Source: Paenibacillus sp. EZ-K15 (GTDB lineage: Bacteria; Bacillota; Bacilli; Paenibacillales; Paenibacillaceae). From it: DNA of 64,000 nucleotides. A program made the position numbers and the translations under genes. This document shows, one piece after another, positions 51,711-59,113 of this stretch (position 1 is its first letter; every line of letters begins with the position of its first letter). The notes beneath the pieces are model-generated. The model ran no database searches, was not told where the DNA came from, and was given only the letters and a program-made list of their open reading frames with translations. The stretch is taken from positions 186,001-250,000 of the forward strand of contig NZ_PDHM01000017.1 of the NCBI RefSeq assembly GCF_002573715.1. The letters are read 5' to 3'.

Positions 51711-52109
51711 ATGGATATGAGAACAATGGATATTGTGAAAGAAAATCTGCTTTTTATTCTTGGACTGGGCGCTTTAGCGCTTATCAGACCCATCATGAAG
51801 ATGACCGGGATCATGGATCTGATCGGCCAAGCATTCGGCAGCATTCTGATGACGGTCCTTATCTCCTTGGCCTGGCTCATGATCGTTCTATTCAAAAGAA
51901 CCGCTTATCCCGTTGTCATTCTTGTTTTTGCGGGTTTGAGTTATGCCTTATTCGCTATCATTATAAGCGGTATTGCCTCTCCCCTTATCGATGGAAAATT
52001 GCAAGGTCCTTTAACTAATCCACTGGCAATGGTAAGTGTCTTTGCGGTAAATGCCGTTTGGGGCTTCATCGTGGGCCTAATTGCCAATGCACTGCGTCGT
52101 AAAGGGTAA
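51711..52109 (+). CDS. Small multi-helix membrane protein divergent from the two-component system
   Basis: Protein of about 132 residues with three to four hydrophobic segments (about 12-30, 38-55, 60-83 and 105-125) and a basic C-terminus. No family recognised. The start is the ATG 3-4 nt after AAGGAACGG, with two further in-frame ATGs close by. It is divergent from the response regulator gene, a typical arrangement for a two-component target (inference). Confidence 0.6.
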   Translation: MDMRTMDIVKENLLFILGLGALALIRPIMKMTGIMDLIGQAFGSILMTVLISLAWLMIVLFKRTAYPVVILVFAGLSYALFAIIISGIASPLIDGKLQGPLTNPLAMVSVFAVNAVWGFIVGLIANALRRKG

Positions 52110-52202
52110 GCATGCAGTTGAGCTACATTCTAGGTTAACTCCCGCTCAATACTATCAAGCGAGTGTAACTATGCTCAAATCATTAGATATTCGATAAAAA
52201 AG

Positions 52203-52243
52203 AAATGGCGGTACCGGAGTAACCCCCTGTACCGCCATTTCTT
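52203..52243 (-). terminator. Terminator of the PTS operon; dispersed AAATGGCG hairpin, copy 3
   Basis: AAATGGCGGTAC...GTACCGCCATTT stem followed leftward by a T-rich tail (TTCTTTTTT). Related to the copies at 36538 and 44690. Confidence 0.75.
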
Positions 52244-52354
52244 TATTTGTAGCATCTATTTGACCCAAACTAGCGATCTCTCATACGGGCATACCACACT
52301 TTCTTGGAACACCCTCAACGCCTGCTAATAGGCCAAGCCATGTGGATACGGAAT

Positions 52355-54118
52355 CTATACCACTGCCTTTTGGGCGTGATGAAATTCCTCCAGCGCCTGA
52401 CGAACCGCTTGGGGCGTATCAAGGCGAAGAATGCGCTTTGCCAGCTCGCGGCATTCCTGACGATCCAGGCTAGCGAGCCTTTCCTTCATCCGGCTGAGAC
52501 CGCCGGCCTCCATGCTCCATTCGTCAAGACCTAGTCCGAGTAAGAGCGGTGCCGCCAGCGGATCGCCCGCCATACTGCCGCACATGCCGGTCCATTTACC
52601 GGCCGTGTGGGAAGCCTCAATGACCGTGCGGATTAACTGAAGCACGGCTGGATGGAAATAATCGTACAGGTGTGCGACATGTTCATTCATGCGGTCCGCT
52701 GCGACCGTATACTGCACGAGGTCGTTCGTACCGATGCTGAAGAAATCGACTTCGCTCGCGAATAGTCCCGCCAACACGGCCGTTGAGGGAATCTCAACCA
52801 TGATGCCAACTTCCATCTTCTCGTCGAACCGGACGCCATCTTGCCTCAATTCCGCCTGAACATCTGTCAGGATGGCTCTGGCCTGTCTCCATTCCTGGAG
52901 GCCGGAGATCATCGGGAACATCACCTTCACCGTACCGAAGGCACTGGCCCGAAGCACCGCCCTTAGCTGCGTGCGAAGCAGCTCCTGGCGAACAAGTCCT
53001 ACCCGTATCGCACGGTAGCCCAGGAACGGGTTCGTTTCCTTCGGCAGCTGCAGATACGGAAGCTCCTTATCTCCGCCGATGTCCATCGTGCGGATGATCA
53101 CGGGGCGGCCCTCCATCATCCGGGCCGCTTCCTGATACGCACGGAACTGCTCCTCCTCGCCCGGCATGGCCGGGGCGTTCATGAACAGGAACTCCGTGCG
53201 GAACAGCCCTACGCCGTCCGCGCCCTGCCGGACGGCGGTCTCGGCTTCTGCGGCGCTGCCGATGTTCGCCGCGAGTTCCACGCGCACGCCGTCGGCGGTC
53301 ACTGCCTGACGCGCCGCGTACACCTCGAGCGACTGTCTGCGCTCGAGGTCCTGCAGCATGCGGAGCCGATACTGCTCCGCTTCTGCCTCGTCCGGCCGGG
53401 CAACGCACAGCCCGGCTGAGCCGTCAAGGACCAGCGTATCGCCGTCCTCGATGCCGTCGACGCCGTCACCAGCGCCGACGATAGCGGCAATTCCGAGCGA
53501 CCGTGCGAGAATAGCGGTATGCGAGGTCGCTCCTCCAGTACGGGTAATAAAGCCGATAACCAAGGCAGGGTCCAACTGTACCGTATCCGACGGCGCCAAA
53601 TCGTCAGCGACCAAGATAACCGGTTCGGTGATTCCCGTAAAGTCACGCGATTGTCCTGGCGACAAGCAGGCGAGAAGACGATTACCGATATCGCGAATGT
53701 CCGCGGCCCGCTCCTTCATATAATCATTGTTCATGCCTTCCAACATGGAAGCGACCTGGCTCACAATTTCGGCAACGGCCCTTGGGGCTGGCTCCAGCTT
53801 CTCTCGGACTCTTGCCTCCATCTTCGGATAGAAGGCAGGATCGTCCAGAAGCTTCCGCTGTCCCGCAAGAATGCCGGCTTGCTCTTCGCCCACGGTTTCC
53901 TTCGCTCTCTCCGTCAGCTCCTCCAATTGTTCCGCGCAGCCGACTTTGGCTTCACGGAGCTTGATAAGCTCTGCATCGATTGCGACCGGGGTATCCGGAA
54001 TAAACTTCTCTTCGAGGCTGCTGTCACTGCTGGTCCCCAGCGAAGGCTTGTAAATGTATGCCTTAGCGATCCGGATTCCCTCCGATACGCCGATTCCTTG
54101 AATATGCAGCCTCTTCAT
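52355..54118 (-). CDS. PTS Enzyme I (phosphoenolpyruvate-protein phosphotransferase), operon-borne
   Basis: Soluble Enzyme I of 587 residues that takes phosphate from PEP and passes it to HPr. The phospho-His lies in GGATSHTAILAR (about residue 195). The PEP-binding signatures FFSIGTNDLVQYTVAADR and GMCGSMAGDP are intact, as is EFLFMN. The length is normal. It is the last gene of a PTS operon and overlaps the HPr gene by 1 nt, so the pair is co-translated. Housekeeping ptsHI is normally elsewhere, so this is probably a second, dedicated Enzyme I. Confidence 0.92.
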   Translation of the reverse strand: MKRLHIQGIGVSEGIRIAKAYIYKPSLGTSSDSSLEEKFIPDTPVAIDAELIKLREAKVGCAEQLEELTERAKETVGEEQAGILAGQRKLLDDPAFYPKMEARVREKLEPAPRAVAEIVSQVASMLEGMNNDYMKERAADIRDIGNRLLACLSPGQSRDFTGITEPVILVADDLAPSDTVQLDPALVIGFITRTGGATSHTAILARSLGIAAIVGAGDGVDGIEDGDTLVLDGSAGLCVARPDEAEAEQYRLRMLQDLERRQSLEVYAARQAVTADGVRVELAANIGSAAEAETAVRQGADGVGLFRTEFLFMNAPAMPGEEEQFRAYQEAARMMEGRPVIIRTMDIGGDKELPYLQLPKETNPFLGYRAIRVGLVRQELLRTQLRAVLRASAFGTVKVMFPMISGLQEWRQARAILTDVQAELRQDGVRFDEKMEVGIMVEIPSTAVLAGLFASEVDFFSIGTNDLVQYTVAADRMNEHVAHLYDYFHPAVLQLIRTVIEASHTAGKWTGMCGSMAGDPLAAPLLLGLGLDEWSMEAGGLSRMKERLASLDRQECRELAKRILRLDTPQAVRQALEEFHHAQKAVV

Positions 54119-54387
54119 CAGGCTTCACCAAACTTGCTTTCGACTAACTGTATCAGCGCTTCGACTACCTCTTGTTCTCCATCTCCATTAGCTTCGATGG
54201 TCACGACAGCTCCTTGCTCAACGCCGAGCGTCATCAGCTCCAGCATGCTTTTGCAATCCGCGGTGCGTCCTTCGCTAGTCTTCAGATGAACCTCTGCTCC
54301 AAACTGTCCTGCTTTTTCCGAGAAAAGCTGAGCTGGACGGACATGAAAGCCCTGCTCATTCTGTATGGTTACGGTTTGTGCGAACAT
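54118..54387 (-). CDS. HPr-like phosphocarrier protein, operon-borne
   Basis: HPr of 89 residues. The phospho-His is His15 in GFHVRPAQ (usual form GxHARPA). The regulatory Ser equivalent to Ser46 is kept in DCKSMLELMTLG, but the following residues (IMGVM in Bacillus HPr) are changed to MLELM, the surface that meets HPr kinase and CcpA. GGAGG precedes the ATG. It is followed directly by Enzyme I. It probably feeds the EIIA encoded in the same operon, with little or no catabolite-repression role (inference). Confidence 0.9.
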   Translation of the reverse strand: MFAQTVTIQNEQGFHVRPAQLFSEKAGQFGAEVHLKTSEGRTADCKSMLELMTLGVEQGAVVTIEANGDGEQEVVEALIQLVESKFGEA

Positions 54388-54445
54388 GTCTTTCCTCCTC
54401 TATGTCAGACCTCGTATATTTTCTTTACTGCTCGGTACATCCTGA

Positions 54446-55180
54446 TCATGCCAATAAAGCGATCCGTCCTTTATAAGCCTCAACCAACGCGTTGTTGTGT
54501 TCATCGGAACCATCGATATTTCCGCTGAGAAATACAGGGGGCTTGAAGCCTTGTTCAATCATAATCTCAATAGATTCGGCGAACAGGGAGTTCAATATGA
54601 GGGCCCCGACGACCGTCGAGCTCGGCGTGAAAGGCACCTGGAGGCCCGGATGGCTCAATACGGCATCTCCCTTGACCGAGAAATTATCGATCACCAGATC
54701 AACGGCATCGGCCAGATGCTTGCCGCTGCTGTGCCGGGACGGCATGCTTTTGGAATATTCCAGTGAGGTAATGCCTACAGTAAAGGCCCCCTTCTCCTTC
54801 GCCATCAAAGCGACATCCACCGGAACGGGATTTCGGCCCGAAGTGGACAGTACGAAGACAACCTCGCCCTCGCGGATATCCTGCTCCTTCATAAAATCGA
54901 CAGCAAGGTCGTTTTGTCTTTCCAGCTCTGACGAACGGACCGCGCCTTCGTGAAGCATCAGCTTCTCGACCAGGATCGGGCGAATCGGTACGAGTCCGCC
55001 TGCTCGGTAAAAGACTTCTTCGGTCAATATATGCGAATGTCCACAGCCGAATAAGTGTATAATACCACCTTGCTGAATACAGGCTGCCACTTTCTCTGCC
55101 GCTTCACGGATCGACTTGGCCTGCTCGGTTCGGACTTTGTTCAACAACCCGCCAATCACATCAAAATAGGTGTTCATCAT
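54446..55180 (-). CDS. SIS-domain phosphosugar-binding protein
   Basis: Protein of about 244 residues with a sugar isomerase (SIS) domain: IIHLFGCGHSHILTEE (about residue 40), VVFVLSTSGRNPVPVDVAL (about 108) and FTVGITSLEYS. The SIS fold binds phosphosugars; members are isomerases, lyases or regulators. The active-site set resembles the UPF0309 group of putative phosphosugar isomerases. In this operon it likely acts on the PTS-phosphorylated product after ring opening. GAGGTG lies 9 nt before the ATG. Confidence 0.82.
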   Translation of the reverse strand: MMNTYFDVIGGLLNKVRTEQAKSIREAAEKVAACIQQGGIIHLFGCGHSHILTEEVFYRAGGLVPIRPILVEKLMLHEGAVRSSELERQNDLAVDFMKEQDIREGEVVFVLSTSGRNPVPVDVALMAKEKGAFTVGITSLEYSKSMPSRHSSGKHLADAVDLVIDNFSVKGDAVLSHPGLQVPFTPSSTVVGALILNSLFAESIEIMIEQGFKPPVFLSGNIDGSDEHNNALVEAYKGRIALLA

Positions 55181-55216
55181 CGTCTCTTTCACCTCGTTGT
55201 TCTTGTATTTACAATG

Positions 55217-55975
55217 CTATCTGTTCTCTTCCGGTGGATGATCCATTGACAATGCTCTTTTAGCCCGGAGCACCATCTCGGCCATCACTTCCAGGCTGCG
55301 CTCGATAATCTTCTCCCCTTTCTCCCTCGTTGCCAGCGTTGCATCCCCGAGTACGGCAGAAGAAGTCATTTCCTCCCACGGTGTTGGTGTGCAATCCGCT
55401 TCGATCGGGATATTCGGGGCGCCATCGATCGCTTTGCTCATGTCCACATATTCGCCCGCAAGATAGAGCATGTAGGATGTTTCGATTTCATCGGCATGCA
55501 TATAGCTCGCGTGTGCAGCCGAAGCTTCCCGTACCGAAGCCGTTACTTCCTTCGTGCCAGGATAAAAGAAATAGAACACCTTAAGTTCGGGCACCCGTTC
55601 GTATAACATTCTCGCAGCTTCCTTCAACGCAACCGCATTGCCGAGATGGCCGTTGACCATGACGAAAATGCGGAATCCTTGCTGGTACAAGCTTTCGCCG
55701 ATATCTGCAAGCAGTCGGATGAGCGCTTCGTTTGAGACGTTGATGCTCCCCGGGAAATTGCGCAGACTCCACACCTGTCCATAGGGAAGGGTCGGCAGAA
55801 CGAAGCTTTCCGTCCGCTCTGCTAATCTGTCCGCGAGTCTGGTCGCGAGCAGGTTATCGGTACCCAGCGGCAGATGGGGACCATGCGCTTCAACGGCACC
55901 AATAGGAAGTATGGCAGCGCGGAAGTGGCGAATTTTATCCTTCACCTCAACCGAATTTTCGAGTTCGAATTTCAT
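55217..55975 (-). CDS. Creatininase family amidohydrolase/lactonase-type protein
   Basis: Metal-dependent hydrolase of 252 residues in the creatininase (creatinine amidohydrolase) fold. Metal ligands: Glu and His in ILPIGAVEAHGPHLPLGTD, His in FVMVNGHLGNAVALKEAA (usual NGHGGN), and a Glu in MHADEIETSYML. The family opens cyclic amides or lactams and some riboflavin- and mycofactocin-pathway substrates. Here it lies between a PTE-family gene (13 bp) and a SIS-domain gene, so a cyclic or amide-linked sugar derivative is the likely substrate. RBS GGGGGG. Confidence 0.85.
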   Translation of the reverse strand: MKFELENSVEVKDKIRHFRAAILPIGAVEAHGPHLPLGTDNLLATRLADRLAERTESFVLPTLPYGQVWSLRNFPGSINVSNEALIRLLADIGESLYQQGFRIFVMVNGHLGNAVALKEAARMLYERVPELKVFYFFYPGTKEVTASVREASAAHASYMHADEIETSYMLYLAGEYVDMSKAIDGAPNIPIEADCTPTPWEEMTSSAVLGDATLATREKGEKIIERSLEVMAEMVLRAKRALSMDHPPEENR

Positions 55976-55988
55976 CGTGGCGCCCCCC

Positions 55989-56981
55989 TTACTTTTTAAA
56001 TGAAAAGCAGTTGGCCGGGTTGCTTACGAAGAATTTCTCCACCAGTTTTTGTCCATCAAAGCCGTTTCGGTTCGCCTCGTCTACAAAGCGCGGTACCCAT
56101 TTGGAAATAATGTACTCCAGACCGAGACCCTGGTCGTAATGCTTGTAGTAGGTTTTCCGGGCGGTATCACCGCTGATGAGAATCTGATCTTCGAAGCCTT
56201 TGCGGACAAGCTCCAGAATAAGCGAGATTCGGGTGCTTTCCGGTGCATACTTGATTTTGCCGATACCGTCAAAGCTCATGTAAGCTCCCGTTGAGGCGAT
56301 CTGCTCATGGTAGTAGGGGTCGGGATTGCGGTCCATATGTCCCAGGCTTAAAAAAGACAGATCCACACCTTCGCTCTTCAAGAGCTCGATTTGCTCCAAT
56401 GCCATGGTGCCAACTTCGGTATGGGAGTGAATGGGTGCCTTCGTCTCATGATGAGCGCGCGCTACAGCGCGCAGCGTCTTCTCCTCCAGAGGCGTAATGC
56501 GGTTATAGCCTGTCCCGAATTTAACCTGGCCTGCTTTGAAAGGCGTGCCTTCCAGCCCTTCTTCCACCTCCCGGATGACGAAATCCGCCAGCTCGTTGAT
56601 GCTTTTTGCTTCAATCCACTGGGCGTAGGTTTCATAATGGCCGATCAGCGGTTTAAGCTCCTCTTTGATTTTGGCATCCCACAGAAAGCTCTTGTTGAAT
56701 CCCGCCGTTCCTACAATATGAATGCCGGTTTCAATTGCGATTTCCTGTACCGCCTGAACATCTCGCCCATAATCGATGGCTGTAGCGTCCACGATCGAGC
56801 GTCCGCCGTGTTGTTTGAAATCAAGAACGTCGCGCTTGGACTTCTCTTTATCGTCCAGCAGCAAATCGTCCTCTCCCCGTTCTTGCCAGTAGGCCGGGCG
56901 GCATACGATATGTTCGTGGGAATACGTAAAGCCCAGCTCCTCTTTGCTGATATCTCCATGTAAAGTACGGATAAAGCCCAT
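55989..56981 (-). CDS. Phosphotriesterase-family protein, putative phosphosugar lactonase
   Basis: Amidohydrolase-superfamily (beta/alpha)8 enzyme of 330 residues. The complete binuclear metal site is present: SHEHIV (HxH, residues 22-24), the bridging Lys in AGQVKFGTG, His in PIHSHTEVGT, His in LSLGHMDRN and Asp in ISGDTARK. Characterised bacterial relatives near PTS genes are lactonases of phosphorylated sugar lactones rather than true phosphotriesterases. With ascorbate-type PTS genes directly upstream, ring opening of a phosphorylated lactone is the best inference. RBS GGAGG. Confidence 0.87.
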   Translation of the reverse strand: MGFIRTLHGDISKEELGFTYSHEHIVCRPAYWQERGEDDLLLDDKEKSKRDVLDFKQHGGRSIVDATAIDYGRDVQAVQEIAIETGIHIVGTAGFNKSFLWDAKIKEELKPLIGHYETYAQWIEAKSINELADFVIREVEEGLEGTPFKAGQVKFGTGYNRITPLEEKTLRAVARAHHETKAPIHSHTEVGTMALEQIELLKSEGVDLSFLSLGHMDRNPDPYYHEQIASTGAYMSFDGIGKIKYAPESTRISLILELVRKGFEDQILISGDTARKTYYKHYDQGLGLEYIISKWVPRFVDEANRNGFDGQKLVEKFFVSNPANCFSFKK

Positions 56982-57055
56982 ATCGTTTCTCCTCCACTCT
57001 GTTATCTTTTAGACGGCTGAGTCGAGAGGACTCAGCCGTCTTTGTTGTCGGATGG

Positions 57056-58351
57056 TTAAAAGAACAACTTCGCCAGGAAGTGCAGAATCGGTCCAATGAT
57101 GAACATATCGGAATCAGCTGCCCACATGGCTGTATCCGGCACCGTCGAGGCGATGAAGAAGCGAACCATCAGAAACTGTCCCCAAGCTACAACGGTGGAA
57201 GTGATGAAGCCGCCGATAACGGCCCCGCGAACACCACCTGTCGAGTTCCCGAACACCCCAGCCGTAGCACCGTGGAAAAATAAGACGATCATCGTTGGCA
57301 CGAAAATGTAAGCAACGGTGTTGCCAAGTACAAGCAGCCAGATAATCGCTCCCGCGAAAGCTCCCAGGAATCCAAGAACCACCGCATTCGGCGCGTAAGG
57401 GTACACAACTGGCGCATCGAGTGCCGGTTTGGCGCCTGGTACGAGTTTGGTCGCGATCCCGTTGAAGGCCGGTACCAGCTCACCGACGAACATCCGGACC
57501 CCCATCAGAACGATGGCGATTCCGCCTGCGAATGTAAACGATTGGATTATAGAGTAAATAATAAAGTTCTGGTCACCCGATTGTTTCATCAGTTCCGCAG
57601 CCGCCGGTGTGCCTTTCGTCGATAGAATAATGGCCCCGATCAGGAACAAAACTCCCATGCTGAGCGCAGTGATGACGTTGGAGTCGCGGAGGAACTCAAA
57701 GCCTTTGGGTACTTTGATTTTCTCGGAATCGTTGTTTTTGTTGCCGAACAATTTACCGGACAAGGCAGCAAGCAAAGCAACCGAAGCCGATGTGTGACCA
57801 AGCGCAATGTTATCGTTGCCCGTAATTTTACGCAGGAACGGCTGAACCAGCGCCGGCTGGAAGGTCCAGTACACACCAAGGACGACAGCGAGCATCAGTA
57901 CCAGCTTCCAGATGGAGATGCCGCTGGCCGCATGAACGATCACGCCAGCGAAAACGGTCGACGTCCAGAACATCATGTGCCCGGTCAGGTAAATAAATTT
58001 AAACCGGGTGAAGCGTGCCAGCAGAACGTTGATCAGAAAACCGATAAGCATAGCAAGCGTAACGGCGCTTCCGAATTTGGAGTTGAATGCCTCCTGACCC
58101 ATGAAGGTACCAAGGGATCCGCTCTCCAATCCGAAGACTTCCTTCCACATCGGCTCGAATACATTCAAGGCTTTCACGATGACATCAGAGCCTGCGCCGA
58201 TGACGAGGAAGCCGATGATCGCTTTAAAGGTGCCGCTTACAAGCTGGCTCGTTGATTTCTTCTGAAGCAGAAGGCCGACCAGAACGATAAATCCGAGCAG
58301 AATGGCGGGCGTTCCAAAAATGTTGGTGGCAATCCAAAAAAGTACGTCCAT
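57056..58351 (-). CDS. PTS EIIC, ascorbate (UlaA/SgaT) family
   Basis: Membrane permease subunit of 431 residues with about ten or eleven hydrophobic segments. UlaA-type features are an N-terminal ATNIFGTPAILLGFIVLVGL, GLLLQKKSTSQLVSGTFKAI, the mid-protein HTSASVALLAALSGKLFGN and the C-terminal HGATAGVFGNSTGG. It is a vitamin C-type GFL-superfamily EIIC, so L-ascorbate or a similar lactone/acidic sugar is likely. GGGAG lies before the ATG. EIIB is immediately upstream (23 bp). Confidence 0.9.
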   Translation of the reverse strand: MDVLFWIATNIFGTPAILLGFIVLVGLLLQKKSTSQLVSGTFKAIIGFLVIGAGSDVIVKALNVFEPMWKEVFGLESGSLGTFMGQEAFNSKFGSAVTLAMLIGFLINVLLARFTRFKFIYLTGHMMFWTSTVFAGVIVHAASGISIWKLVLMLAVVLGVYWTFQPALVQPFLRKITGNDNIALGHTSASVALLAALSGKLFGNKNNDSEKIKVPKGFEFLRDSNVITALSMGVLFLIGAIILSTKGTPAAAELMKQSGDQNFIIYSIIQSFTFAGGIAIVLMGVRMFVGELVPAFNGIATKLVPGAKPALDAPVVYPYAPNAVVLGFLGAFAGAIIWLLVLGNTVAYIFVPTMIVLFFHGATAGVFGNSTGGVRGAVIGGFITSTVVAWGQFLMVRFFIASTVPDTAMWAADSDMFIIGPILHFLAKLFF

Positions 58352-58374
58352 ATGCCCTCTCCCTTTCTAATGGT

Positions 58375-58638
58375 TTACAGCACTTCTTCCAGCTTCTGTT
58401 TGATTTCGTTATTGTCAAAATAGTTGTTGACGATAACAATTTTGGCCGCATGACCTTGAAGGCTTTGTGCCAGTTCATTGCTTGTTATGATATAGTCTGC
58501 AGCGGTTCCGGATGCCGTGGAAACGTCCGTATGCTCCACGTCGGCATTTACTCCCATACCGCTCAGCACGTTCTCCACATTCATTCTCAAAATCAGACTC
58601 GTTCCTTGTCCAAGACCGCATACGCATAAAATTTTCAT
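58375..58638 (-). CDS. PTS EIIB, ascorbate/lactose-like
   Basis: Cytosolic phosphocarrier of 87 residues. The phospho-Cys lies in LCVCGLGQGTSLIL (Cys7 of the CGxGxGTS motif), followed by a P-loop-like turn and a C-terminal IVIVNNYFDNNEIK strand-helix. It receives phosphate from the EIIA encoded just upstream and gives it to the sugar in the EIIC. It overlaps the EIIA stop codon (ATGA), so the two are translationally coupled. Confidence 0.9.
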   Translation of the reverse strand: MKILCVCGLGQGTSLILRMNVENVLSGMGVNADVEHTDVSTASGTAADYIITSNELAQSLQGHAAKIVIVNNYFDNNEIKQKLEEVL

Positions 58639-59078
58639 TGTTCGTTCCCCCTAATGAGTTGTTGGATTGTCTCTACATCAGTTGCATTCATGAAATGTTC
58701 AATACTGCCCGGGCTGCTTAGCAAGGTGGTCAGCTTGCGCAGCATGGCGATATGCTCCGAACTTGAAGAGCCGCCGAGCGCAAATACAAGCTGTACCGGG
58801 TCGTTGGCCGCATGGCCGAATACGACCGGCTTCTTCAATTTAATCAGCGAGACGGACGCTTCATTCACCCCATCCTCTGCACGAGCATGCGGAAGTGCGA
58901 TATGTGGTGCAAGAACAAAGTACGGACCTCTTTCACGGTAAGATTTCACCATGGCGTCGGCATAACGTTCTTCCGCCGCACCTGCTTTTACCAGCAGATC
59001 TCCTGCTAAGCGGATCGCTTCTTCAGCCGTCTCGGCCTCCACATCCAAGGCAATTAGTGACGGTTCCAAAAATTTCAT
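58635..59078 (-). CDS. PTS EIIA (mannitol/fructose type)
   Basis: Protein of 147 residues with a PTS_EIIA_2 domain; the phospho-His is His64 in APHIALPHARAEDG. It accepts phosphate from HPr. The start is the ATG about 6 nt after GGGAGAG; an earlier TTG start is less likely. It lies 35 bp after the regulator gene, which carries its own EIIA-like domain, and overlaps EIIB. Confidence 0.88.
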   Translation of the reverse strand: MKFLEPSLIALDVEAETAEEAIRLAGDLLVKAGAAEERYADAMVKSYRERGPYFVLAPHIALPHARAEDGVNEASVSLIKLKKPVVFGHAANDPVQLVFALGGSSSSEHIAMLRKLTTLLSSPGSIEHFMNATDVETIQQLIRGNEQ

Positions 59079-59113
59079 TCTCATCTCTCCCAAGTCCGGT
59101 ATTCTAATCGATG

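Noticed and set aside
53067..53408. Alternative minus-strand frame inside the Enzyme I gene
   Set aside because: A high-GC shadow frame rich in Arg/Gly/Pro within an intact, well-conserved gene.
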